From an uncultured Lachnospiraceae bacterium (GTDB lineage Bacteria > Bacillota > Clostridia > Lachnospirales > Lachnospiraceae): a stretch of 64,000 bases of DNA. A program made the translations under genes and the position numbers. Below the pieces are notes generated by a model. It saw only the letters and a list, made by a program, of their open reading frames with translations. It was not told the origin of the DNA and ran no database searches. Every line of letters starts with the position of its first letter. The stretch's first letter is position 1. The stretch lies in assembly GCA_910586355.1 (NCBI GenBank), contig CAJUHJ010000007.1, positions 1 through 64,000 on the forward strand, written 5' to 3'. Positions 44,286 to 53,439 of this stretch are shown here, piece after piece.

Positions 44286-45308
44286 CTACTCTTTCCCTTT
44301 TTCTGAGCTTACAATATTATTTTTTATTTTTTCATTAATTTTCTGTTCTTTGAAGGCTACACATTGGATAATGGCATTTTTGACTTCCGCAGCTTTCGAA
44401 CTGCCGTGAATCTTTACAACCAGTCCCGTTAATCCCAGTAACGGCGCTCCTCCGTAAGCAGAGGCGTCAAATGACTTCATCGTCTCTTTTAATGCCGGTT
44501 TGATAAGAAGCGCTCCTATTTTGCTTACAAAAGTACTCATCAGTCCTTTTTTCACTACGCTTAATAATGTACTGCTAAGTCCCTCATATAATTTTAAAAT
44601 TACATTTCCAGTAAATGCTTCACAGACAATCACGTCTGCTTCCCCATGAGGAATCTCGCGCGCCTCAATACTTCCGGTAAAATGAATATCCTCACATTCT
44701 TTTAATAACGGATACGTCTCTTTCACCAAAGCGTTGCCCTTTTCTTCTTCTGCTCCAATATTGACAATCGCAACTTTAGGATTTTTAATTCCTACGACAT
44801 ATTTCATATAAATAGAACCAATTCTGGCAAACTGCACCAAATGCGACGGCCTTGCGTCTACATTTGCACCGCAGTCAATTAACAGGGCGACTCCTTTTTC
44901 CGTCGGTATCAAAGGCGCCAATGGAGGACGTTCAATTCCTTTTATCCTTCCAACAATCACCTGTCCGCCTACTAAAATTGCCCCCGAACTGCCTGCTGAA
45001 ACGAAAGCATCCATTTCTTTTTGTTTGACCAGATTCATACCGATTACGATGGACGACTGCTTTTTCTTACGTATCGCCATAACCGGAGGTTCCGCTGTCT
45101 CAATCACTTCTTCGGCATGTGTAAGAATAATCTGCTCTTTCGGATAAGTATACTGTTTTAATTCATGTTCTACGGCCTCACTGCGCCCGATTAAGCAGAC
45201 TTGAATGTCTTTTCTCATGTTGACTGCATCCACTGCTCCCTTTACAATTTCATGCGGCGCATTGTCTCCACCCATAGCATCTACGGCTACTTTTATCATA
45301 TCCTGCAT
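44286..45308 (-). CDS. plsX: Phosphate acyltransferase PlsX
   Basis: A 340-residue soluble enzyme that makes acyl-phosphate from acyl-ACP for phospholipid synthesis. Seen: VAVDAMGGDNAPHEIVKGAV, the SAGSSGAILVGGQVIVGRI block and DVIVCEAFTGNVILKLYEG. The start at 45308 has AAGGAGGACA upstream; alternatives a few codons away are less well placed. The rpmF gene that precedes plsX in many genomes is absent here. Confidence 0.95.
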   Translation of the reverse strand: MQDMIKVAVDAMGGDNAPHEIVKGAVDAVNMRKDIQVCLIGRSEAVEHELKQYTYPKEQIILTHAEEVIETAEPPVMAIRKKKQSSIVIGMNLVKQKEMDAFVSAGSSGAILVGGQVIVGRIKGIERPPLAPLIPTEKGVALLIDCGANVDARPSHLVQFARIGSIYMKYVVGIKNPKVAIVNIGAEEEKGNALVKETYPLLKECEDIHFTGSIEAREIPHGEADVIVCEAFTGNVILKLYEGLSSTLLSVVKKGLMSTFVSKIGALLIKPALKETMKSFDASAYGGAPLLGLTGLVVKIHGSSKAAEVKNAIIQCVAFKEQKINEKIKNNIVSSEKGKE

Positions 45309-45372
45309 CCTATGTCCTCCTTGCATATCTTCAAATATACTATAAGTTGTTCAAGAAATCAATTGTAAAACG

Positions 45373-45412
45373 AAAAATCCGCTCAACCAAGATTTCAGTT
45401 GAGCGGATTTTT
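45373..45412 (-). terminator. Terminator of the anti-sigma factor gene
   Basis: AAATCCGCTCAAC pairs with GTTGAGCGGATTT on the minus strand, followed by a T-run; it begins 2-4 bp after the stop codon. Confidence 0.85.
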
Positions 45413-45413
45413 T

Positions 45414-46649
45414 TTATTCTGGAAGATTGGGTTTATAATACTTTAGTGTTATCGTACCGTCTTCATTTAATTTAAAATGCTGGATAAGAATGGTATCTGG
45501 GTTATTGTTTGTTGCGCCGCTTCCCTGCACCACTTCTGTTTTTCCATCCGGGAATAACTTTTCTGGTGCAATTCTCATCCGGAACATATCGCGGTAATAA
45601 ACGCTGTCAATCAAAATTCTGCCCTGTGCGTCTGCCGGCCCAAATGTCTGCGTTGCGCCTTCTTCTGTAATCAAAGTTGCGTAATCGTCGATATTTTCGG
45701 GTGTAATCTGATCTACAAAATCATATGCTTCTTGAAGCTCTTCCCGAATCGGTTCATCCTGTTTATTCTCCAGAGATTTACGGAACGCCAAATGCGCTTC
45801 ATATTCTGCTTTAGCTTCTTTTGGATTTGCTTTAGAAGCGTCAAACGGCAGGGAAAACAGGGCGTTTAACCCTTCATATTCTTCGTTCCTTGCAATTTGG
45901 CCAGCCTCATTGTCATACTGATAAGTATACTCGCTAAAAGCAATATCATCTGTAACACACATATAAATATCATGGTCTGCGTATTTTTCCAAATTATTAC
46001 ATTCATACATATAATACATCACGCCGTCTTTCAAAAGAGAACGCCCGGTGGCTGCATTTTCAAACAAACCCGCGCACTCCTCGTAATCATATCCCATAAC
46101 CACCGGAAACATCTGAACTTTGTCAAAAAAGTCGTCAAAATTCTGAAACGCCTGGTTTTTGTTTTCAACTGCAAACAAGATATAACTTCTGTCATTTAAC
46201 TCTGTAAAGCCATCCGTCGATGGTATATAATCTTCATTTTCTTCATGTATAGATTTAGTGGAGGAATCACTTGTAAAAACTTTATACTTTGTTAGATTTT
46301 CACCGTTTGTAATGCCAAGCAGAGTTACATCATAATCGCCGTAGCTTTGTGTCTCGTTTATATAAACTGCATTTTCGTCTGAAAACGCTTCTATTAATGC
46401 TGATTCTTCAGAATCAATTTCACGAATCACCTGATCCGGATTCAAATATTTCCATGCGGCATAAACCGAAATCGAACCTATACCAAGTACAAGCGCGCTG
46501 GAAGCTGCAATAGCTGCAAATTTTTTCTGATTCATTTTTTTCATAGGCTTATCCTCCTTTAATTTTGAAATAATATTGATATTCATCCCGGCAAACGGCT
46601 CCTCTTTTGGAGAAAGGGCCTGTTTTAACATATCATCCAATTTCTTCAT
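45414..46649 (-). CDS. DUF4179-like anti-sigma factor with one membrane segment
   Basis: A 411-residue protein with a short cytoplasmic N-terminus, one transmembrane helix (about residues 43-65, AAIAASSALVLGIGSISVYAA) and a large extracytoplasmic domain. It overlaps the ECF sigma factor gene by 17 bp, the standard arrangement of a sigma factor and its membrane anti-sigma factor. The size and a YLNPDQVIREIDSEES-type start of the outer domain resemble DUF4179-type regulators; this is family resemblance, not a confirmed match. The signal sensed is unknown. Confidence 0.7.
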   Translation of the reverse strand: MKKLDDMLKQALSPKEEPFAGMNINIISKLKEDKPMKKMNQKKFAAIAASSALVLGIGSISVYAAWKYLNPDQVIREIDSEESALIEAFSDENAVYINETQSYGDYDVTLLGITNGENLTKYKVFTSDSSTKSIHEENEDYIPSTDGFTELNDRSYILFAVENKNQAFQNFDDFFDKVQMFPVVMGYDYEECAGLFENAATGRSLLKDGVMYYMYECNNLEKYADHDIYMCVTDDIAFSEYTYQYDNEAGQIARNEEYEGLNALFSLPFDASKANPKEAKAEYEAHLAFRKSLENKQDEPIREELQEAYDFVDQITPENIDDYATLITEEGATQTFGPADAQGRILIDSVYYRDMFRMRIAPEKLFPDGKTEVVQGSGATNNNPDTILIQHFKLNEDGTITLKYYKPNLPE

Positions 46650-47169
46650 TTAAAACAACCTCCAATTCCTTTTTTAATATTTTTTTTGCCTGATACAGCC
46701 GGCTTTTTACAGTTCCAATGGGTATCTTTAATACAAAAGCAATCTCAGCCAACTGTAAATCTTCCATATAGAAGAGAAGAATTACAATTTTTAGTTTTTC
46801 CGGAAGCTCCTCTACTGCCCGGCGCACCAGATCCATTTCTTCTTTTTTGAGAAATTCCTGTTCCGGTGAAAATCCAACTTCTTTTTCACAGTCCAAATCT
46901 AATTCATCTGTCAGGGATAATACATGGGCAATCCGGTTTCTCCACGCGTATTTCCTCTTTTTATTTTTCCAAAGCCTAAGAGCAATTGAAAGCAGATAAC
47001 TTTTAGGATTTTTCTCATATTCAATTTCGCGGATGACTTCCACTGCTTTTAAAAAAGTATCCTGATACAAATCATCGGCTTCCTGTAAATTTAAAGTGAG
47101 ACTTCTGCAAAAAGAATAAATATCTTTTCCATATTCCCAAATGCAATTTTCTAATTCTTTTTTTGTCAT
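46633..47169 (-). CDS. ECF-type RNA polymerase sigma factor
   Basis: A 178-residue extracytoplasmic-function sigma factor. Region 2 is visible as ADDLYQDTFLKAVEVIREIEYE (–10 recognition) and region 4 as ELPEKLKIVILLFYMEDLQLAEIAFVLKIPIGTVKSRLYQAKK. The start at 47169 follows AAGGTG. It probably drives its own operon from an ECF-like promoter 40-75 bp upstream. The partner anti-sigma gene follows directly. Confidence 0.9.
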   Translation of the reverse strand: MTKKELENCIWEYGKDIYSFCRSLTLNLQEADDLYQDTFLKAVEVIREIEYEKNPKSYLLSIALRLWKNKKRKYAWRNRIAHVLSLTDELDLDCEKEVGFSPEQEFLKKEEMDLVRRAVEELPEKLKIVILLFYMEDLQLAEIAFVLKIPIGTVKSRLYQAKKILKKELEVVLNEEIG

Positions 47170-47209
47170 ATGATTCACCTTGATAAGACGTCTTATGTTT
47201 GCCCTTCAC

Positions 47210-47242
47210 TCATACATTGTAATAACTTTTAAAAAGGTTCGG
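47210..47242 (-). promoter_or_regulatory. Probable autoregulatory ECF promoter
   Basis: On the minus strand CCGAACC (47242-47236), the GAACC core typical of ECF -35 boxes, is followed 19-20 bp later by ATGTATGA (47217-47210). It lies just upstream of the sigma factor gene. Confidence 0.45.
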
Positions 47243-47288
47243 TGTTTTTGAAAAAATATATTGATATGTTATTTTTCCACTTTTAAAA

Positions 47289-47332
47289 AAAATCCCCCGA
47301 CTGTACACCACTACGGTCGGGGAATTTTTTCT
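47289..47332. terminator. Terminator downstream of the glycosyltransferase gene
   Basis: AATCCCCCGACTG and GGTCGGGGAATT form a GC-rich stem with A- and T-runs outside, ending the glycosyltransferase transcript on the minus strand. Confidence 0.8.
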
Positions 47333-47387
47333 TTCGTCCAAATGGACTTATCATTACTTTTTGCCTAACGGCATTATAGCATATATT

Positions 47388-48398
47388 TTAAATTCTTGTA
47401 ATAAAATAAGTGAAAGGAAACAACAGGCGCAGTCTAAGGAGCGTTACAAACAAACATATTGCCATACGGTAATAGAATGGAAGTTCTTTTGAGGAGAACA
47501 GTCCGACATATGGGTTTTTCCAATATTTTGGAAAAAATGTTTTGAGTTCTGTTTTCGCATATTTGCAAAAAGCCGAGATTTCTGTTTTGGAGGCTTTTTT
47601 GCAGTATAAGAACAAAAATCCCGTAAAAAAATGCAGCGTTTCAAATTCAAATGCAGCGTTGTCCACTGTGTTTTCTGAACTTATTTTTGACAGCGACGCG
47701 TCCAGCTCCTGATAAGGGAACCGGGCGCTTTTGATTGAAGATGAAGACATTGTACTGTTTTCATGCTGCACGTAGTTGTAGCCAATATAAGAAATGCTTT
47801 TTACATTCTGTCCCAAAAACTTTGCTTCTAATGAAAACGGCACGTCCTCATAAAGTTTTCCTTCCGGGAAACAGATATTTTGTCTGCGCAAAAATTCTGT
47901 CCGGTACAGTTTTGACCATGTCACAAAGACTCCGGCACGTCCAAAACCGCTAGTTTCTGAAAAAGGCGATACATTTACTTCGGATAATACTGTGCCGTCT
48001 TCTTTTACGACGCGGTAACCGCTGTTTACAACATCTGCATGATATGTTTCGGCAGCAGTGTAGAGTTTTTCTAAATATTCCGGTTCCAAATAATCGTCGC
48101 TGTCTATAAACGCAATGTAGGTTCCTTCTGCCTGGCGCATACCGAAATTTCGGACATACGCCTGCCCATGGTTCGAATCGGAAAAATAACGGATTTCTAA
48201 TCTTTTATTGTCTATAAAACGTTGTATTTTCTGCTCTGTACCATCTGTACTTCCATCGTTAATTAAAATCACTTCCATCTGCTGCATTGTCTGATTTTCT
48301 AAAGAATGAAGACATCTGTCAATCTGTTTTTCCACATTATATGCCGGAATAATGACTGAAATCTGCTTTTGCTCTGTTTTCTTATGCCCTGCAGCCAT
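47388..48398 (-). CDS. Family 2 glycosyltransferase
   Basis: A 336-residue inverting GT-A enzyme. Seen: ISVIIPAYNVEKQIDRCLHS, the MEVILINDGSTDGTE nucleotide-sugar-binding block, and the metal-binding YIAFIDSDDYLEPEYLEKLY. A helical and partly hydrophobic C-terminus (ICLFVTLLRLRLLFPFTYFI) may sit at the membrane. It would add a sugar to a cell-surface polymer or lipid carrier. No neighbouring polysaccharide gene gives the substrate. Confidence 0.88.
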   Translation of the reverse strand: MAAGHKKTEQKQISVIIPAYNVEKQIDRCLHSLENQTMQQMEVILINDGSTDGTEQKIQRFIDNKRLEIRYFSDSNHGQAYVRNFGMRQAEGTYIAFIDSDDYLEPEYLEKLYTAAETYHADVVNSGYRVVKEDGTVLSEVNVSPFSETSGFGRAGVFVTWSKLYRTEFLRRQNICFPEGKLYEDVPFSLEAKFLGQNVKSISYIGYNYVQHENSTMSSSSIKSARFPYQELDASLSKISSENTVDNAAFEFETLHFFTGFLFLYCKKASKTEISAFCKYAKTELKTFFPKYWKNPYVGLFSSKELPFYYRMAICLFVTLLRLRLLFPFTYFITRI

Positions 48399-48427
48399 AT
48401 CTTGCTACCTCTCTTTACCAAAACTTT

Positions 48428-50113
48428 CTATAAATTTCTATGTAACAGTTTATGTTCTTTTCCTTTCAGGAAATCCTGATACAATGCTTCAATCGCCGGA
48501 TTTTCATCTGCAGATTTGATGTTTGACGCTTTATCCACTTTATAAAGTCCGTCCATTCTGCCTTTTTTTGTCCTTGGACCTGCTGGTCCCGGCTGGCCGC
48601 CGCCCATAATACAGCCTCGCTTACAAGCCATCACTTCTACAAAGTCATAGGACGCTTCGCCCGCTTTGATACGGTCTAACAATTTCCCGGCGTTGGCAAG
48701 TCCATTGACAACTGCAATACGGACTTTTCTACCAGTATGTTCCACAACAGCCTCTTTGATACCTTCTTCTCCACGAATTCCGGTAAAACTAATCTCACGT
48801 AACGCCGCGTAATCCTTTTGCCCTGAAAGACGGCGCAGCACTGCCTCTGTCACACCTCCGGTTACGCCGAAAATCGCTCCGCCGCCCGATGCTAACGAAA
48901 ACGGCATATCCGCCGCTTCTCCTTCCAGTCTGCCAAACTGAATTCCCATCTGCTTAATCATGCGGATTACTTCTGTCGTCGTCAACACATAATCGGTATC
49001 CTGACGGCCGTCTGTAAAATTATCTTCCCTCAGAATTTCTCCTTTTTTTGCAGTACACGGCATAATGGAAACAATCATGGTACGTTTCCCTTCTTTTTCG
49101 TCCAGTTCTTTATAATAATCTTTCAAAACTGCTGAAAACATCCCTTGCGGCGAACGGCAGGTTGAAATATTTTTTGTAAATTCCGGGTATCTGTTCTCAC
49201 AGTATTTTACCCAGCCCGGACAGCAGGATGTAAACAATGGAAGGTTTTCTTCTGTTTCCAAACGCTCTGCAAATTCTTTTGACTCTTCCATAACAGTCAA
49301 ATCCGCAGAAAAATTCGTATCATAAATTTCATCAAATCCCATAATACGCAGCGCTTCTACCAATTTTCCAAAAGAATTTTCTCCCTTTGGAATCTGGAAA
49401 TGGTCGCCGACTGCAATTCTGACAGCCGGAGCTACCTGCGCAACGACACGGATATTTTTATCCTCAATCGCATCCCATACGACAGTAACATTCGAACGAA
49501 GGGATAACGCCGACGTCGGGCAGACAGACGCACACTGGCCGCATCCGACACAGTCTGTCTCACTGAGTTTTTTATGGAATGCCGGCGTCACCTGTGTTTT
49601 GGAACCGCGGAATGCAAAATCAATTGCACCGACGCCCTGAATCTCGTCACACGTACGCACACAATCTCCGCAAAGGATACATTTATTCGGGTCAAGTACA
49701 ATACTTGGAGAACTCATGTCAATCGAACGTTTTTCTTTTGTATTTGGAAAACGTACGTCGTGTACGCCGACTTTATATGCCAATGACTGCAGCTCGCACA
49801 TGCCGTTTTTATGGCAAATCGTACAATCCCTGTCGTGGGACGCAAGCAGCAATTCTATAATTAACTTCCGGTAACTTTGAATCCGCTTCGTATTTGTATA
49901 AATTACCATTCCAGGCCTTGGCTGCTCAGAACAGGAAGCAAAAATCCTTCCTTTGTCATCCTCCACTACACACATACGGCAGGCGCCGTAAATCGACAGT
50001 TCAGAATGATAACAAAATGTCGGCAAATCAATCCCAGCCTTACGGATTAAGGAAAGTACGTTTTTTTCACCTTCTATCGGTATTTTTTTTGTATCTATTG
50101 TAATATAATCCAT
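48428..50113 (-). CDS. hydA: [FeFe] hydrogenase catalytic subunit HydA
   Basis: A 561-residue catalytic subunit with the H-cluster. N-terminal [2Fe-2S] and His-ligated [4Fe-4S] domains (YGACRMCVVEDDKGR, DCTICHKNGMCELQ) are followed by two ferredoxin clusters (CILCGDCVRTC, CVGCGQCASVCP). The three H-cluster motifs are L1 FTSCCPGWVKYCE, L2 IMPCTAKKGEI and L3 VMACKRGCIMGGGQP. It is the last gene of hydC-hydB-hydA, the layout of trimeric electron-bifurcating enzymes that oxidise NADH and ferredoxin together to make H2. Maturases HydEFG are not in the window. Confidence 0.95.
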   Translation of the reverse strand: MDYITIDTKKIPIEGEKNVLSLIRKAGIDLPTFCYHSELSIYGACRMCVVEDDKGRIFASCSEQPRPGMVIYTNTKRIQSYRKLIIELLLASHDRDCTICHKNGMCELQSLAYKVGVHDVRFPNTKEKRSIDMSSPSIVLDPNKCILCGDCVRTCDEIQGVGAIDFAFRGSKTQVTPAFHKKLSETDCVGCGQCASVCPTSALSLRSNVTVVWDAIEDKNIRVVAQVAPAVRIAVGDHFQIPKGENSFGKLVEALRIMGFDEIYDTNFSADLTVMEESKEFAERLETEENLPLFTSCCPGWVKYCENRYPEFTKNISTCRSPQGMFSAVLKDYYKELDEKEGKRTMIVSIMPCTAKKGEILREDNFTDGRQDTDYVLTTTEVIRMIKQMGIQFGRLEGEAADMPFSLASGGGAIFGVTGGVTEAVLRRLSGQKDYAALREISFTGIRGEEGIKEAVVEHTGRKVRIAVVNGLANAGKLLDRIKAGEASYDFVEVMACKRGCIMGGGQPGPAGPRTKKGRMDGLYKVDKASNIKSADENPAIEALYQDFLKGKEHKLLHRNL

Positions 50114-50142
50114 GCCACACTCCTCCTAAACTTTCTGAAACC

Positions 50143-52032
50143 TTACGCCGTAGGGCAGTTTCCCGAATCTTTTACAACCGCGCCAAACGGACAGTTCTCA
50201 AGGCAAGCGCCGCATTTTATACAGACTGCCTGGTCAATTACAAACGGTTCCTTGACTTTACCGCTTATTGCATTAACCGGACAATTTCTCGCACACTTTG
50301 AACAGCCTTTACAAACTTCCGGCAAAATACGAAATTGCTGCAGTCCCTGGCATGTTCCCGTCTTACAGCGTTTATCTACTACATGTTCTAAGTATTCTTC
50401 TCTAAAGTTCCTCAGAGTAGAAAGTACCGGAAGCGCCGCGCTTTTACCAAGCCCGCAAAGCGCTGTATTTGTAATGGCTTCCCCAAGCTCCTCTAACATC
50501 TGCAGGGAATCTTCGGTTCCCTTTCCGTCTACAATCTCTTCTAAAATATCAAGCATCCGCTTTGTGCCTTCCCGGCATGGAACACACTTCCCACAGCTTT
50601 CATTTTGGGTAAAATTCATAAAAAAACGCGCAACTTCCACCATACATGTATTTTCATCCATAACAACCAGGCCGCCGGAACCAATCATGGCGTTTAATTT
50701 TTTTAAGGAATCAAAATCAAGCGCAACTTCCAGATTATTTGTCACCAGACAGCCGCCGGAAGGGCCTCCAATCTGTACTGCTTTAAATGGAACGTCATTT
50801 TTTACGCCGCCGCCTATATCATAGACAATCTTGCGAAGCGTTGTGCCCATCGGAACTTCAATTAATCCGGTATGCTTTACGCTTCCAGTCAGTGCAAATG
50901 CTTTTGTACCCGGACTTCCTTCTGTTCCTATGGTATGATACCATTTGGCGCCGTTATTGATAATCATTGGCACATTTGCATAAGTCTCAACGTTATTCAA
51001 TACGGTAGGTTTGGCAAATAATCCCCGTTCTACTGTCCTTGGCGGCTTCGTCCTTGGCATCCCGCGTTCGCCCTCAATCGACGCAGTCAAAGCGCTTCCT
51101 TCTCCGCAGACAAATGCGCCGGCGCCCATATTAATATGTATCTGAAAACAAAAATCCGTACCTAAAATATGCTCTCCCAAAAGCCCTGCTTCATTTGCCT
51201 GTGCAATCGCATTTTTCAAACGGCTAATCGCAAGCGGATACTCGGCGCGCACATAAATATATCCTTCGGACGCGCCGACTGCATATCCTGCAATCATCAT
51301 CCCTTCTAACATCTTATGGGGATCGCCTTCCATAACGCTTCTGTCCATAAATGCGCCGGGATCGCCTTCGTCGCCGTTACAGACAATATATTTTTCTTTG
51401 ACCGCCTGGCGTGCGACCTGCTGCCATTTATATCCGGTTTTAAAACCTCCGCCGCCTCTTCCCCTTAAATCAGAAGCTGAAATTTCATTGACAACTTCTT
51501 CCGGCGTCATGTCAAACAAAACTTTTTCCAATGCCTGATAACCGCCTACGGCAAAATATTCTTCGATATTTTCCGCGTCAATATGCCCGCAGTTTTTGAG
51601 TACAAGCCTTGTCTGCTGCTCATAAAAAGGTATTTTTTCCTGCGTCTCGTATTTTACGCCGTCCTCTTCATACAACAGACGTTCTACGGGACGGTCGTTT
51701 CGAATGGTTTCTTCAAAAATTTCTTCACAATCTTCTTCTTTGACTTTCACATATAGATAGTTCTTTGGCTCAATCCTTACCAAAGGCCCCATTTCACAAA
51801 ATCCATGGCAGCCGCTGCGTTTTACGCCCGTATGTGCGATTTCTGCGCCAAACTCCACTTCTACGCCTTCTTCTTTTGCTGCCAGTTCTAAAAATTTATC
51901 ATATATTTTCGCAGAGCCGCCCGCAAGACACCCCGTACCTGCACAGACTAAAATCCTGTGTGACGGCCGGCTCATATTTTCTTTTGCTGTTTTGCGTCTT
52001 TCGTCCAACGCTTCTTTGTTTTCTAATCTCAT
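50143..52032 (-). CDS. hydB: NADH-binding hydrogenase subunit HydB (NuoF-like)
   Basis: A 629-residue flavoprotein. A thioredoxin-like [2Fe-2S] domain (LVCAGTGCLAGG, RSGCHGFCEMGPL) leads into the NuoF core: NADH-binding RGRGGGGFKTGYKW, FMN-binding CNGDEGDPGAFMDR and the [4Fe-4S] ESCGKCVPCREG. Two C-terminal ferredoxin clusters (CKGCSKCARNCPVNAI, CIKCGACLENCPFGAV) complete the HydB architecture. Electrons from NADH enter here. The start codon abuts the hydC stop. Confidence 0.95.
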   Translation of the reverse strand: MRLENKEALDERRKTAKENMSRPSHRILVCAGTGCLAGGSAKIYDKFLELAAKEEGVEVEFGAEIAHTGVKRSGCHGFCEMGPLVRIEPKNYLYVKVKEEDCEEIFEETIRNDRPVERLLYEEDGVKYETQEKIPFYEQQTRLVLKNCGHIDAENIEEYFAVGGYQALEKVLFDMTPEEVVNEISASDLRGRGGGGFKTGYKWQQVARQAVKEKYIVCNGDEGDPGAFMDRSVMEGDPHKMLEGMMIAGYAVGASEGYIYVRAEYPLAISRLKNAIAQANEAGLLGEHILGTDFCFQIHINMGAGAFVCGEGSALTASIEGERGMPRTKPPRTVERGLFAKPTVLNNVETYANVPMIINNGAKWYHTIGTEGSPGTKAFALTGSVKHTGLIEVPMGTTLRKIVYDIGGGVKNDVPFKAVQIGGPSGGCLVTNNLEVALDFDSLKKLNAMIGSGGLVVMDENTCMVEVARFFMNFTQNESCGKCVPCREGTKRMLDILEEIVDGKGTEDSLQMLEELGEAITNTALCGLGKSAALPVLSTLRNFREEYLEHVVDKRCKTGTCQGLQQFRILPEVCKGCSKCARNCPVNAISGKVKEPFVIDQAVCIKCGACLENCPFGAVVKDSGNCPTA

Positions 52033-52509
52033 CTATTCTTTACCTTTCAATTCTTCAAAAAGTTCATGTACCTTCTCCGGCGTCATTGCTGCATGAACGA
52101 CGTCATTGACTGTCAAAACCGGCGCCAACCCACATGCGCCAAGACAAGAAACCGTTTCCAATGTAAAAAGCATATCTTCCGTCGTATGCTTCCCTTTGCC
52201 CAATCCTGTTTCTTTGTAAATCTGGTCTAAAATAGCGGTCGATTTCCGCACATGGCACGCAGTTCCGTCACATACGCGGATCACATATTTTCCTTTTGCT
52301 TCAAAGGAAAAATTCTCATAAAAAGTCGCCACGCTGTACGCCTTCGCTTCGTGTATCCCCAATTGTTTTGCTACATAACTTAAAAGCTCCGGCGGCAGAT
52401 AACGGTAATAATTCTGAATGTCCTGAATAATCGGAATCAAAAACCGCTGCTCTAATCCATGCTGGCTGATAATTTCATCTGCCTTGTCATAATAAGATTG
52501 TTCTAACAT
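52033..52509 (-). CDS. hydC: Hydrogenase subunit HydC (NuoE-like)
   Basis: A 158-residue thioredoxin-fold [2Fe-2S] protein; its cysteines are in CDGTACH and VSCLGACGLAP. It opens the hydCBA operon; a GGAGG site precedes the ATG. A -10-like TATACT is upstream but a matching -35 is not clear. Confidence 0.93.
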   Translation of the reverse strand: MLEQSYYDKADEIISQHGLEQRFLIPIIQDIQNYYRYLPPELLSYVAKQLGIHEAKAYSVATFYENFSFEAKGKYVIRVCDGTACHVRKSTAILDQIYKETGLGKGKHTTEDMLFTLETVSCLGACGLAPVLTVNDVVHAAMTPEKVHELFEELKGKE

Positions 52510-52583
52510 ATTTATCCTCCATAGTATAATATGGTTTCCATTTTAACAGATGAGAAAAGAAAAAGATATACAATAATGATTTT

Positions 52584-53429
52584 TTATCTGTAAATATAAG
52601 ACAGTACCTGCCTGGCAATACATTCCATTCCTTCATCATTAGGATGTGCTGCAACCTCTTCGTCTTCAATCACATGCAGATTGCCATCCGCGCCGATAAT
52701 TTCTGTCCCAAGCGATGATTTATAAAAGGTATCATAATCGTTTAGAAACTGTGTCATATCGACGAATGTAACTTCACATGCCTCACAGGCTGTCTGTTTT
52801 GCAGTTTCTATATTTTCCGAAGGCCAAAGAAGCTCTCCCAGAATTAAAATCTGGGCATTCGGAGCTTTTTCGCGGACAAATGACAACAAATCAAAATAGT
52901 CGATTTCCAATGTCTCCTGATACTGTGTAATATTTTCACCCGACTGAATTGTAACCAAATCTGTTGATTCATCCAAAGTTTCGTTCAATTCCTCCAGTAC
53001 GGATGTGCGGTCAGACGCCAATTCCCACGATTTTAAGCTGTACACTTCTGTTACAACCGGCCTTAAAAGCGTCTGCTCTAACTCATTCGAAATTAGATGG
53101 ACGTAATCATTTTCCTTTGAAGAAGCCGCCATCCCCCAATCTCCCCACCAGATATCTTCCGTAACTTCTCCATATGTCACCGAATTACCGAACGCGACAT
53201 AATGATAGGGTTCTTGTTCTGTCATACCCGTATCTATGACTTCGTCATTAATTTCAGATTCCCGTTCTATTTCCCGTTCTATTTCCTGTTCTGTGGAAAC
53301 ATCCGCACTTTCGCTTTCTTTTGAACTATCTGCCGTTATCTGATTGAGTTCCTCTTTATTTTGGCAGCCGGAAAACAATGTAATACAAAACAGCGTCAAA
53401 ACAAAAAAAGCTTTCGTTCTTTTCTTCAT
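52584..53429 (-). CDS. SGNH/GDSL-type hydrolase lipoprotein
   Basis: A 281-residue lipoprotein (signal FVLTLFCITLFSGC) with an SGNH hydrolase domain after an acidic Ser/Glu-rich linker (residues 30-70). Block I is YHYVAFGNSVTYGE, in which the usual GDS is GNS with the catalytic serine kept; IQSGENIT holds the Asn of the oxyanion hole, and AAHPNDEGM carries the C-terminal His/Asp. It probably deacylates a surface carbohydrate or lipid. It is close to the nuclease gene on the same strand. Confidence 0.75.
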   Translation of the reverse strand: MKKRTKAFFVLTLFCITLFSGCQNKEELNQITADSSKESESADVSTEQEIEREIERESEINDEVIDTGMTEQEPYHYVAFGNSVTYGEVTEDIWWGDWGMAASSKENDYVHLISNELEQTLLRPVVTEVYSLKSWELASDRTSVLEELNETLDESTDLVTIQSGENITQYQETLEIDYFDLLSFVREKAPNAQILILGELLWPSENIETAKQTACEACEVTFVDMTQFLNDYDTFYKSSLGTEIIGADGNLHVIEDEEVAAHPNDEGMECIARQVLSYIYR

Positions 53430-53439
53430 ATTCTGTCCT

